Assembly (NCBI RefSeq): GCF_900107975.1 | Contig: NZ_FNVF01000008.1 | Span: forward strand, 1 to 64,000 | DNA: 64,000 bases | From: Paenibacillus sp. UNC499MF | Lineage (GTDB): Bacteria > Bacillota > Bacilli > Paenibacillales > NBRC-103111 | Direction: 5' to 3' | Shown: positions 53,203 through 61,204 of the stretch, piece by piece | How the letters are laid out: every line of letters begins with the position of its first letter | How positions within the stretch are numbered: the first letter of the stretch is position 1 | Made by a program: the position numbers and the translations under genes | The notes under the pieces: model-generated | What the model was told of the DNA's origin: nothing | Seen by the model: the letters and a program-made list of their open reading frames with translations, nothing else | The model's database searches: none

Positions 53203-55053
53203 ATGGCTCATATCTTTATCACCGGCGGAACCGGCTTTATCGGCCGGCACGTGCTCCGGGCTTTATCCCTTCCGGGGGAGGGTCAGCCCCATCAGCTTAC
53301 CGTCCTTGTCCGGTCTCTCACCCGCTTCGATGCTATTCTGCAAAAAGAAGGGCTGGAGCGTTCCCCGTACATCCGTCCCGTGAAAGGCGACCTGTCGCTG
53401 CCTTCGCTCGGGCTGGACGATACCGGACTGGAGCTTGCCGGCCAGGCGGATATTCTCCTGCACATGGGCGGCCCCATGGACATCGGGCTGGGACCAGAGG
53501 AAGCCGAGAGCGTGTTTTTCCGTTCCAGCGGAGAGATGGTGTCTCTGGCGAAACGCATCCGCAAAAGCCGGGGACTGAAGCATTTTATTCATCTGGTAGG
53601 CTTCAAGAGCCCTTATCACGAAAATAACGCCGATCTTCCCGAACATATCGGGCATCCCGGCGAGCCTCCTTACGAGAACCGCAAGCTGGCCGCAGACCTG
53701 TATATCCGCAAGGAGCTGTACCGCGAAGGAATTCCGCTCTCCGTCGTGAATCCCAGCGTCGTGATCGGGGATTCCGTCACCGGCGTCACGGAGCAGACGG
53801 GGGGCCTCGGCATCCTTGTCGACTCGGTCCGGCGCGGTCTGATGCCCCTTTCGCCCGGAGGCTCCGGACACTGGCTGCCCATGGTGCACGCCGATCATGC
53901 GGCCGCATTCATCGCCGCGCTGGTCCGGGAGGAAAAGCCCGGGAACGGTACGTATTTTCTGCTGGATGAAAAAAGCGGCAGCCCTGATATGCGCGAGCTG
54001 GCGGCTATGATCGCCAAAGAAATGCGAGTCCGAAAGCCCGTCGGCACGATGCCTCTTCCCCTGCTGGCCAAGGCCCTGGGGACAAAATGGGGCCGTAAAA
54101 CCGGCATTCCCGCGGAATCCATGAATTTTATCGCGGATGCCGATTTTCCTCTCGCCTCCAAACAAGCTTTGGAGCGGAAATACGGGCTGGAGATGGGGCT
54201 TAAGAAGGAAATTCTTCCCCATACCGTCGCCGACCTGGATTACCGGCTCTCTCACGGGGAGGCGGGCCTGCCGGATGCAGGATTTAAACCCGGCAGGCTG
54301 GGCAAGCTCGCCGTGTGGTTCCGCCCGGAGGGCACCGGTATCCCGATCGTGCTCCTGCACGGGACTTTCAGCGGGGCTTTCCCGCTGCTCCCGGCCGCTT
54401 CCCGGCTGAACGGCCATCCCGTATACGCCGCTGATTTGCCGGGCTTCGGGCGGTCGCCCTATCATCATGGCCGGGATGCGGTCGCCGGGTATATCGAGGC
54501 GGTCGCCGAGGCCTTGAAGGAGCTGGGACAGCCGGTGGTGCTGGCCGGCCACTCCTTCGGAGGGCTGATCGCCGCCAAGGTGATGGAGCGGCTGCCCGGC
54601 CATGTCCGCAGGGCGGTACTTCTGCAGCCGGCCCTGCATCCGGTCCTTGCGGCTCCCGGGGCGGCGCTTCCCCCGCTTGCAGGAGCCTGGCTGAAGCGGA
54701 TGACGGAGCGGTCGCTGGTCCGGAAGCTGCTGAAATCCGGCAGCTTTGCGGACAGGGAGGACATCCCGCAGGAATACGTGCGCTACGTGCTCCGGGATTT
54801 GGCTTCGCCGCGTGTCCGCAAAACGAACGCGGATCTGTTGGCCGCGCTCGGTAACGCGGGGACGTTCGGCCTGAGCCCCGGGAAGTGGGACTCGGACAAG
54901 GTCCGCCTCGTCTGGGGAGGACTCGACCGGCAGTACCGTCTGCCGCCCGCTTTCCGGCACCTGCCCGTAACGGAAATCCGCGCCGGGCATCAGTTTCCGA
55001 TCTCTCATCCTGACATGACGGCCAGGCTGATTTTGGAGGCGGCCCGGGTCTGA
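53203..55053 (+). CDS. Fusion of an NAD(P)-binding SDR domain and an alpha/beta hydrolase
   Basis: The first ~340 residues form an extended SDR domain: MAHIFITGGTGFIGRHVLRA, DILLHMGGPMDIG, the YxxxK-like YENRKLAADLY and PSVVIGDSVTG. From about 365 an alpha/beta hydrolase follows: VLLHGTFSGAF, the nucleophile elbow in LAGHSFGGLIA, an acidic WGGLDRQY and the histidine in GHQFPISHP. SDRs of this form act on acyl or sugar substrates and include fatty acyl-CoA reductase-like proteins; the hydrolase could release or load an ester. The joint function is unknown. GAGGTG precedes the ATG. Confidence 0.87.
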   Translation: MAHIFITGGTGFIGRHVLRALSLPGEGQPHQLTVLVRSLTRFDAILQKEGLERSPYIRPVKGDLSLPSLGLDDTGLELAGQADILLHMGGPMDIGLGPEEAESVFFRSSGEMVSLAKRIRKSRGLKHFIHLVGFKSPYHENNADLPEHIGHPGEPPYENRKLAADLYIRKELYREGIPLSVVNPSVVIGDSVTGVTEQTGGLGILVDSVRRGLMPLSPGGSGHWLPMVHADHAAAFIAALVREEKPGNGTYFLLDEKSGSPDMRELAAMIAKEMRVRKPVGTMPLPLLAKALGTKWGRKTGIPAESMNFIADADFPLASKQALERKYGLEMGLKKEILPHTVADLDYRLSHGEAGLPDAGFKPGRLGKLAVWFRPEGTGIPIVLLHGTFSGAFPLLPAASRLNGHPVYAADLPGFGRSPYHHGRDAVAGYIEAVAEALKELGQPVVLAGHSFGGLIAAKVMERLPGHVRRAVLLQPALHPVLAAPGAALPPLAGAWLKRMTERSLVRKLLKSGSFADREDIPQEYVRYVLRDLASPRVRKTNADLLAALGNAGTFGLSPGKWDSDKVRLVWGGLDRQYRLPPAFRHLPVTEIRAGHQFPISHPDMTARLILEAARV

Positions 55054-55061
55054 CGGGAAAA

Positions 55062-55097
55062 GGATCACAGCTTACCCGCGGGCTGTGATTCTTTGGT
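55062..55097 (+). terminator. Terminator of the SDR/hydrolase gene
   Basis: GATCACAGC pairs with GCTGTGATT around TTACCCGCGG, and a short T-tract follows. It lies between two convergent genes. Confidence 0.7.
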
Positions 55098-55098
55098 T

Positions 55099-58000
55099 TC
55101 ATTTAACCGCCTGCGGTCCGCCGGGCAGCAAAGCTTCCGTGAGCCTGAATTGTGTCGCGGCCTCAATCTTTCCAAGATAAGGTGCGTTCGCAGCCGTATA
55201 GATCGTACTCGTTCCCCTGCCCAGCTCCTGCAGGGAAAGCGTACGGCGGAGAACGAGGCCCGGCGGCCTCCCCGGAATCCCGCCGTTCTCGTCCCATACG
55301 GTTTGGAAGGTATGAAGCGGCAGCTGACGGTTATTCAAAACGACCGAAATCTCAGGGTACGTTCCGATAATGCCCGTTACGGGCTCCTTTAGGCCCGGAA
55401 AGTGCACAAGAAGCTCAAACAAGGAGGAATCCCGATGGTTCCTTACGGGACGAAGCAGAATGAGAGCATCCGTATAAACGAGACCCGGCTTTCTTCCGGA
55501 AGAGCGGTTTACTTGAAATTCGGCGATAATGCGCGGAATGGCCGCTTGAAATTCGGCTATCTGCCGCAATTTTTGAAGAAGTGGGGCGGCGTCTGAAAAC
55601 AAAGTCCGGTAGAATGCCTGCAAATTCCCTATAGGCACGGCTTCCCGGATGGCACTCACGATAAGCTCCGGTGTCAGGATAATGTCGAGCGGAATGAGGG
55701 GATTGCCGCCCGGGACCGGAATGAGTCCGCCGCCGATGCCGGCGTTTTTCAGAATTTTATCCAGCGCTTCGCCGAGGCTTTCATTCCCTGTCAAAATTCC
55801 TCCCAGGCCGCCTCCGAGCACATCCCCTAGACCGCCTCCGATGGCACCCCCTAACCCTCCTCCGATCGCATCCCCTATTCCGCCGCCTATATTCCCCAAA
55901 CCGCCGTACCCGGCAGGTCCGCCGGAGAAAAACGGTCCGCCGAGCGGTCCCGGCAGCTTGATCGGCACCTTGATGCTCAGATTCAGGTTCAGATTCGAAC
56001 GCTTGAACTGCTGCAAAATCTCTTGAAACACATAATCCGTGAAGGCGGGGAAGTTCCCTTGATCCTTCATCGTATCGGCTACCTTCTGAGGGTCCAGGGT
56101 AACCTTGCCCAGTTCGTTCATGATCGGGTTCAATACGGCGTCGGGAAGCAGACTGTTGATGGCCGCGTCTACACCGTCCGCGACAAGCGATCGGATTTGT
56201 GAAGGCAATCGTTTTATGACCTCATCGGCCTGCCCCCGGATAGTACGCCTGAGAGGCTCCGTCAGAACAGACCGGATGAAGGTTTGGAATCTTTTCCAGG
56301 TATCACTGAGAATACGGCCGAAAATTCCGAACAGCGCCAGGAGTTCCTCCCCAAGAACTTTAAGAAATGCCTCAAGCACCGCTCCGATGATTCGTGAAGT
56401 AAATGTAGTGGATCTCGTCAGCAGGATTTCAAGCAGCGTACCGGCCAGCTTCTCCAAATTACCGCCTCTCGGTGTCCAGTCCGTTTGCCGTAAATTTTGA
56501 AGAAACGAAGAAGTAGAATCGGCATCTATCGGAGTGAAGATAACAAGCATTTCATCGAATGCATGCTGCGGTACAAAATTAGTCAATTGAGCGGCCGCTT
56601 CTCTAAACCCTGCCTGTAAAGGCGGGATGAGGAAATGGTTGACAGGCCCCGTCAAATCGAGCAGCCTGACGATATTGGGATTCGACAGCTGATTGGCCGC
56701 TTCATTCAACAGCCCGCCGAGCTGCCCTTGTATATGCATGGTAATCCCTTTGAATATGCGGACCAGGGTCCTTCCGGCAACCGCGAGCAGCGCGGAGGAA
56801 AGCGCCTCCCGGACGAAGGTCCGATCATAGCCTCCCTGATTCAAGACATAAGGAAGCCCGACACCGGCCGCTATTTCAAGCGCGGGAATCAGACCATTTT
56901 GTAAAATGACCCCCATTTCCCCAATCCCGGCAGCGGTTTGCTGGATGGCTTGCTTAAAAGCCGGCGACTTCAGCTGCTGTTCCGCAAAAGCTTGGAGCCC
57001 GGAGGTCAGTCCGGCCAAAAGAGCCGCCTGGTTAGAGCCGCCGTTATAGCCGAAGATCGCAGCAGCGCTCGCTTGAGGATCGCCCGGAAAGGCGTTTTGG
57101 AAAATATTCAGCACAAGGCGGGTTTCTTCTGAGCGGGAAAGGAGGGTCTGAAGCGGCTTTGCGGTTAAATAGGCTGTCAAATCCGATTGAGAAAGAGCCG
57201 TGCCCGGACTCCGGCCCAGTGCGGTATTGATCTCATTCGCTATGTTCTCAGGCGCCTGAACTTCCAAAGGCCCGGTGAACGGATAGAGCGTGAGCTTGCT
57301 CCCCATATGTTTGTTTAATGCCGTTAACAGATTGGCGGCCGCCCACTGCTCCGTGCCGTTCGCGCCTGTCTCCGCAAATCTTTTCAGCAGCCATCGCTGC
57401 CCTTCCGTGATTATGACCGCGATGCTTCGTTCACCGGCCTGCTCCTTCGGCAGCTCTCCGATTTCATAAGCAAGCCGTGAGCCGATGATTAGGGGTGCTT
57501 CAAGAGAGCGGATCATGCCGGACGCCCCCGAACCTGCGGAAGCGATTATTCGGGTGATGGCGGCTTCCGCATAACGGGTGATCAGTCTCCGCGGATTGTC
57601 GAAATTAACTTCTACGAATGCACGGTACCCGCCGCCGACCTTAAAACCGTACCCGGCCTCGAAAATATACTGAAATCCGGGTTTTCCGAATTCGCCATTC
57701 GCCAGAAAAGTTCCGGAGGCGACTAAATTGGCATAGGCCATGATTGCCACGGCCGCTTGAGCATGCAGCTCTCCCTGTATCGTAATTTCTTTGAGAAAAA
57801 GCTCGAACATCTCCATCGGAGCACCTTTCATATCCGGCATTCCCCCGACAGCGTCCGTAAGATCCTTGATGGACATTCTTGGCCGCAGGCCGATCCCGGC
57901 CGCAAGACTGGCAACCGCCTGAAGCCGTACCGCTAGGCCGGCCTCTTCGAACAAGTCCAGCGGCGCCTGTGCCTGTGCTTGGAAAACCGCTTTCCCGCCG

Positions 58001-58188
58001 GCCTGCGCAAATACAGGCACATTATTCATTTTGGCGACAAACGATTCCGCGGCGCCCGCTTTGAAATCAATTCCCCGTCGGCGCTCATTGGAATACTCGA
58101 CCTTCCGGCCGCCTTTTACTTGGCTCCACGAAACGACGGAACCAGACTGATCGCTAAAAATTTGCCGATCTTGTTGAGTCTCTGGCAA
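55099..58188 (-). CDS. Orphan 1029-residue protein of unknown function
   Basis: I do not recognise this protein. It begins at a TTG with AAAGGAGTGATCGTCA just upstream. There is no signal peptide or clear transmembrane segment. The first ~250 residues are Ala/Gly-rich (FAQAGGKAVFQAQAQAPLDL, FEAGYGFKVGGGYRAFVEV). The middle is mostly predicted-helical with long amphipathic stretches (about 260-720). Around residues 755-800 is a Gly-rich tract of repeated IGGGLGGAI / LGDVLGGGLGGIL units. The last ~200 residues are mixed alpha/beta (LFELLVHFPGLKEPVTGIIG). It stands alone between terminators, behind a structured leader-like region at 58336-58525. The start is also supported by an uninterrupted frame of normal local base composition. 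Confidence 0.8.
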   Translation of the reverse strand: MPETQQDRQIFSDQSGSVVSWSQVKGGRKVEYSNERRRGIDFKAGAAESFVAKMNNVPVFAQAGGKAVFQAQAQAPLDLFEEAGLAVRLQAVASLAAGIGLRPRMSIKDLTDAVGGMPDMKGAPMEMFELFLKEITIQGELHAQAAVAIMAYANLVASGTFLANGEFGKPGFQYIFEAGYGFKVGGGYRAFVEVNFDNPRRLITRYAEAAITRIIASAGSGASGMIRSLEAPLIIGSRLAYEIGELPKEQAGERSIAVIITEGQRWLLKRFAETGANGTEQWAAANLLTALNKHMGSKLTLYPFTGPLEVQAPENIANEINTALGRSPGTALSQSDLTAYLTAKPLQTLLSRSEETRLVLNIFQNAFPGDPQASAAAIFGYNGGSNQAALLAGLTSGLQAFAEQQLKSPAFKQAIQQTAAGIGEMGVILQNGLIPALEIAAGVGLPYVLNQGGYDRTFVREALSSALLAVAGRTLVRIFKGITMHIQGQLGGLLNEAANQLSNPNIVRLLDLTGPVNHFLIPPLQAGFREAAAQLTNFVPQHAFDEMLVIFTPIDADSTSSFLQNLRQTDWTPRGGNLEKLAGTLLEILLTRSTTFTSRIIGAVLEAFLKVLGEELLALFGIFGRILSDTWKRFQTFIRSVLTEPLRRTIRGQADEVIKRLPSQIRSLVADGVDAAINSLLPDAVLNPIMNELGKVTLDPQKVADTMKDQGNFPAFTDYVFQEILQQFKRSNLNLNLSIKVPIKLPGPLGGPFFSGGPAGYGGLGNIGGGIGDAIGGGLGGAIGGGLGDVLGGGLGGILTGNESLGEALDKILKNAGIGGGLIPVPGGNPLIPLDIILTPELIVSAIREAVPIGNLQAFYRTLFSDAAPLLQKLRQIAEFQAAIPRIIAEFQVNRSSGRKPGLVYTDALILLRPVRNHRDSSLFELLVHFPGLKEPVTGIIGTYPEISVVLNNRQLPLHTFQTVWDENGGIPGRPPGLVLRRTLSLQELGRGTSTIYTAANAPYLGKIEAATQFRLTEALLPGGPQAVK

Positions 58189-58335
58189 TGACGATCACTC
58201 CTTTCTGTTTTCGCGTTCCTACGTTCCATTATATGGCAGTTATTTTTGTTCATGTTTCCCGCTTCCGGTCTTCAGCCGTTCTCTAACCCCTGGCCATGCA
58301 GACCGTTTGTCCGGCAGGAATCTCTTTCTGACGTC

Positions 58336-58375
58336 AAAAAACCCCGCATCCGCGTGTCGGCGGACTGCAAGGGTT
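58336..58375 (-). terminator. Terminator upstream of the orphan gene
   Basis: On the minus strand AACCC.GCA.TCCGC pairs with GCGGA.TGC.GGGTT, followed by U6 (58341-58336). It lies about 150 bp before the orphan gene start, and the ferritin-like gene further upstream already has its own terminator at 58595-58622. So it ends a separate short RNA or attenuates the orphan gene. Confidence 0.8.
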
Positions 58376-58525
58376 TATTAAGAGCAAGCGGAGAAAAGTA
58401 AACGCGTTAACTTTCCGGAAGCCGGAAGTGCGGAACCTCATGCCGCCAACTGCATCCCCCAATTGGTAGCACTTACTTTTATGGTCGGGCGTTCTGTGTC
58501 TCCACCCTGCTACTTTTACCATACT
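58376..58525 (-). ncRNA. Candidate structured RNA or leader upstream of the orphan gene
   Basis: Read on the minus strand, GTAGCA (58513-58508) pairs with TGCTAC (58471-58466) around an inner GGG/CCC hairpin. Then ACTTCCGG/CCGGAAAGT form a second hairpin and AGTTAACGCGTTTACT is a near-palindrome, and the strong terminator follows. The open frame 58334-58522 runs through the terminator and has no ribosome binding site. No known riboswitch consensus was recognised and no clear promoter was found. Confidence 0.4.
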
Positions 58526-58594
58526 GAATATACCGGCGTCTGAACATGAACGGAAATGACCGATCCCTGCACTTTTATTACTTGTTTTCGAGGC

Positions 58595-58622
58595 AAAAAA
58601 AGAAGCTCTGCGGCAGAGCCTC
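58595..58622. terminator. Terminator of the ferritin-like gene
   Basis: GAAGCTCTG (58602-58610) pairs with CAGAGCCTC (58614-58622) with one mismatch. A7 on the left gives a U-run on the minus strand. Confidence 0.85.
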
Positions 58623-58664
58623 TTTTTCCGGCTTATTGCTCAAACGGGACGAATGTCCGGCCGG

Positions 58665-59129
58665 CTATTTATTTTTCGCGTAAAGCCAGTTGTAGTAGCC
58701 CGCATGCTTGATCTCGTCCGTCATAATTTCGAATATCCAGTCGCGGTATTCCGGACGGATGTTCAAGTAGATCTTTCTGTATTTTTCGAATGCCTTAAGC
58801 TCTCCGAGTAAAGCTTTCTCGATCCCTTCCAGATAACCGGCCGGCAGGGCTTCCTTACTCTCCGAACCTGCGGGCGCATTCGCCCCCGTTAACGCCGTGT
58901 ACAGCTTGCGGAACATCTGCCTGTGCTTCCGCTCGTCATCGCGGATTCCCGTAATGATCTCCTTCTCCTGCCGGGTGGGGGCTTTACCGATAAGGAAGTC
59001 GTAAAAAAGCTCGTCGTCCCTCTCCCCTTGGATAGATTCGAGAATAAGCGCGATCACCTCGGCTTCTTGCGGGTTGTACCGGTACGGATAAGGAGTTGAA
59101 TATAATCGGGCGGCACCCGGAACGTACAT
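58665..59129 (-). CDS. Ferritin-like di-iron family protein
   Basis: The 154-residue protein has an N-terminal extension rich in Tyr and Pro (YSTPYPYRYNPQEAEV). A four-helix bundle with di-iron-type ligands follows: QGERDDELFYDFL, RDDERKHRQMF, GELKAFEKYRKIY and TDEIKHAGYYNWLY (two ExxH motifs). Proteins of this kind are seen in spore-former genomes next to coat or CotJ-type genes, but I cannot assign a role. The ATG at 59129 follows AAGGAGGAATCGAC. Confidence 0.82.
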   Translation of the reverse strand: MYVPGAARLYSTPYPYRYNPQEAEVIALILESIQGERDDELFYDFLIGKAPTRQEKEIITGIRDDERKHRQMFRKLYTALTGANAPAGSESKEALPAGYLEGIEKALLGELKAFEKYRKIYLNIRPEYRDWIFEIMTDEIKHAGYYNWLYAKNK

Positions 59130-59306
59130 GTCGATTCCTCCTTGCAGGCTTCTGCTTGGAATAAGGATATTCAACCCGGAGGAATAGGTGAAAGCCCGCT
59201 CCTCTAGGAAGCGGTGAGAAACCGGTCAACACGTCCGATTTTGGAACGCCTGCGCCGGAAAAACATATGCTGTACAATAATGGCTTTGAAGATAAGGGTG
59301 AAAATA

Positions 59307-59429
59307 ATGGACAATGAAGACGGTAAGCGTATTGTCACGTTTATCATCGTGATTATTATAGCCTCTGCCTTTATAGCAGGGTTCGGAAAAGAAGAGGGTG
59401 GAGGTGTTACCGGCACGGTTATAGTATAA
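59307..59429 (+). CDS. Small membrane protein, 40 residues
   Basis: MDNEDGKRIVTF is followed by a single hydrophobic helix (IIVIIIASAFIAGFG) and a short glycine-rich tail. AAGGGTGA lies 5-6 nt before the ATG. The longer upstream frame has no start signal. It is 18 bp from the next gene on the same strand. Unknown function; small single-span proteins of this shape are common in sporulating Bacilli. Confidence 0.6.
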   Translation: MDNEDGKRIVTFIIVIIIASAFIAGFGKEEGGGVTGTVIV

Positions 59430-59447
59430 AACGGATGGTGACGATCC

Positions 59448-59780
59448 ATGAAAAGAGGGAATGGAGCTGCGGGCGGGAACGGCGGCGTATTCGGCGGCAG
59501 AAACGGGAACGGCACTAAAAACGGCAGCCAAAACGGCAGCGGCAACGGCAACGGCAAGAAGAAAAAAGAAAGCAGGCTTACTCCGCAGCAGCTTGCGGTC
59601 GTGGTTGGACTGCTTACGAATTCCCTCGAAGTGTTATCCGTGCTGATAGACAAGGACCAGAGAATCGAAATCGTACTGGAGGGCTCGATCCGGAAAAAAA
59701 CCGAAGCGGACCGGGTTGCGGAGGAGCTGGAGAACATCAGTGTGGCTGAGCTTATAGAAGCGCTCATACGGAGGGGTTAA
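59448..59780 (+). CDS. Small Gly/Asn-rich hypothetical protein
   Basis: The 110-residue protein has a low-complexity N-terminal half (GNGGVFGGRNGNGTKNGSQN, then KKKKES). An ordered C-terminal half follows: LTPQQLAVVVGLLTNSLEV, LIDKDQRIEIVLEGS and VAEELENISVAELIEALIRRG. The C-terminal part looks like a conserved alpha/beta unit, while the N-terminal part resembles flexible spore-surface or DNA-binding tails. Family not recognised. Forms a two-gene unit with the small membrane protein. Confidence 0.7.
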   Translation: MKRGNGAAGGNGGVFGGRNGNGTKNGSQNGSGNGNGKKKKESRLTPQQLAVVVGLLTNSLEVLSVLIDKDQRIEIVLEGSIRKKTEADRVAEELENISVAELIEALIRRG

Positions 59781-59844
59781 GGAATTCGCGCGAAAAAAAT
59801 CCGGCGCACGGTGTTTGCCTCCGCATGAAGGCGTCAGACGCGCT

Positions 59845-60150
59845 TCAATCAAGCAGCCGGAACCGCTCCAGCTGGTCGTGAATGCCTTCTTTCCATAAAA
59901 TTTCTTTCTGCTTGGGGCCGATCAGATCAAAATGCGGAAACGGGGCCCGGTTATGAATGTACCCGGGATTCAGCCCGTGAGAAGCGCACCAGTCGGACAA
60001 GCGGCCGAGGTCGGAACAGCCGACTTTCGTAACCGTCGTAATGCCGGGAAAGCGCGGGTCCAGCCAGTAATGTGTCAAATACGCGATATCTCCTCTTGAA
60101 ACCGCCTCTTTCCAGCGCTGCAGTTCCTCTCTTTTCACTCCGAAAGCCAA
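59845..60150 (-). CDS. YneQ-like conserved protein
   Basis: The 101-residue protein starts, with a TTG at 60150, as MAFGVKREELQRWKEAV and continues DIAYLTHYWLDPRFPGITTVTKVGCSDL and GYIHNRAPFPHFDLIG. This matches the B. subtilis YneQ pattern as I recall it. The TTG is chosen because GGGGGAG lies 6 nt upstream and because a TATAAT -10-like hexamer overlaps the ATG codons further upstream. Function unknown. Confidence 0.8.
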   Translation of the reverse strand: MAFGVKREELQRWKEAVSRGDIAYLTHYWLDPRFPGITTVTKVGCSDLGRLSDWCASHGLNPGYIHNRAPFPHFDLIGPKQKEILWKEGIHDQLERFRLLD

Positions 60151-60242
60151 CCGGTTCTCCCCCTTTCCGGGCATGATTATACGAGTCATACGGGCTGTAA
60201 AAGCCCGGCGGCTGCGTTCAACCGAGAAGCTAATTATACCGC

Positions 60243-60274
60243 AAAAAACCGCCGGGCAACATACGCCCGGCGGT
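60243..60274 (-). terminator. Terminator of the MerR/TipAS gene
   Basis: ACCGCCGGGC (60248-60257) pairs with GCCCGGCGGT (60265-60274), followed on the minus strand by U6. Confidence 0.9.
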
Positions 60275-60300
60275 TGTCCGCGACACGCTTCGCTTCGCCG

Positions 60301-61062
60301 TCAATCGGCGGCCGCCCAAGATTCCGCGGCGGCGTGCAAATAATAAGCCAGGCCGGTCTGCTGGCTCTCCAGCATATGCCGGTGAAAATCGTCCGTCATA
60401 AAAAACTTCGTCTGGTTAACGTAGTCTTGCGGCCCGAATGTGTGCCCGGCTTTGTTCAGGAAATCCAGATGCTCCCGCAGAAGCGTTCGCACGTCTTCGT
60501 GATCGAACTTTATGCCGTTTTTGAGTGCGGCGGCCATTCCGTCGGTAAACCGTTTTGCCTCCGCCGCCTGCCCGTTCAAAGCCTCCACGTCGATAGTTCC
60601 CTTCTCCAGAAGGTCGTACCCGTACGTTTCTTTCAAATATTCATTCTGCTCCGACAGCGCCTCTTTCCATTCCTCTTCCTTGCCGAATCCCTTGAACATG
60701 TCTGCCATCTCCATCCATTCTCCTTCCGAGGCATGCCGGATCGACTCCCGCAGCGTATGAAGAAGCTGCTCCAACCGCGCTTTCCGCGCCGTGAGCAGTT
60801 CTTCCTGCTCCGATAAAACAGCCATCCGCCGGGGCTTATCTTCCAGCACCCTCCTGATTTTTTCCAGCGGAAAATCCAGTTCCCTGTAAAACAAAATCTC
60901 CTGCAGGCGCTGAAGCTCCTCCATCCCGTACAGCCGGTAGCCCGCTTCGCTGATTTCCCGGGGCGGCAAAAGTCCGATTTTGTGGTAATGATGCAGAGCC
61001 TTTACCGTTACACCCGACACCCGTGCGATTTCCTTAACGGTCAAGAGTTTATCGCCGCGCAT
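60301..61062 (-). CDS. MerR family regulator with TipAS-like effector domain
   Basis: The 253-residue protein has a MerR helix-turn-helix (LLTVKEIARVSGVTVKALHHYHKIGLLPP, GYRLYGMEELQRLQEI) and a coiled-coil to about residue 115. The C-terminal domain (EWKEALSEQNEYLKETYGYDLL, HLDFLNKAGHTFGPQDYVNQTKFFMTDDFHRHML) resembles the TipAS domain that binds thiopeptides and other drugs. It likely activates its own promoter, which has the 19-bp spacer typical of MerR targets. Confidence 0.9.
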   Translation of the reverse strand: MRGDKLLTVKEIARVSGVTVKALHHYHKIGLLPPREISEAGYRLYGMEELQRLQEILFYRELDFPLEKIRRVLEDKPRRMAVLSEQEELLTARKARLEQLLHTLRESIRHASEGEWMEMADMFKGFGKEEEWKEALSEQNEYLKETYGYDLLEKGTIDVEALNGQAAEAKRFTDGMAAALKNGIKFDHEDVRTLLREHLDFLNKAGHTFGPQDYVNQTKFFMTDDFHRHMLESQQTGLAYYLHAAAESWAAAD

Positions 61063-61084
61063 GGTATTCCTCCTTTCCTGTCAA

Positions 61085-61115
61085 AGTCTAAAGGCTCCTC
61101 CAAGAGGAGGGTCAA
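61085..61115 (-). promoter_or_regulatory. MerR-type promoter with 19-bp spacer
   Basis: The minus strand has TTGACC (61115-61110), a 19-bp spacer and TAGACT (61090-61085). The spacer holds the inverted repeat CTCCTC-TTG-GAGGAG (61095-61109), the expected operator for a MerR-family activator. Confidence 0.8.
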
Positions 61116-61204
61116 GAAGAATCCGCAAAATTTTATACATTTTACCGGTAACCGGGTATTAGTAGGGGATACTGATCAAAAAGGAAAAGGAGACAGCCTA
61201 TCCC

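Noticed and set aside
53263-55068. Minus-strand open frame opposite the SDR/hydrolase fusion
   Set aside because: The plus-strand protein has both catalytic motif sets; the opposite frame has none.
58334-58522. Minus-strand open frame of 62 codons
   Set aside because: It reads through the terminator hairpin and lacks a ribosome binding site; the region looks like structured RNA.
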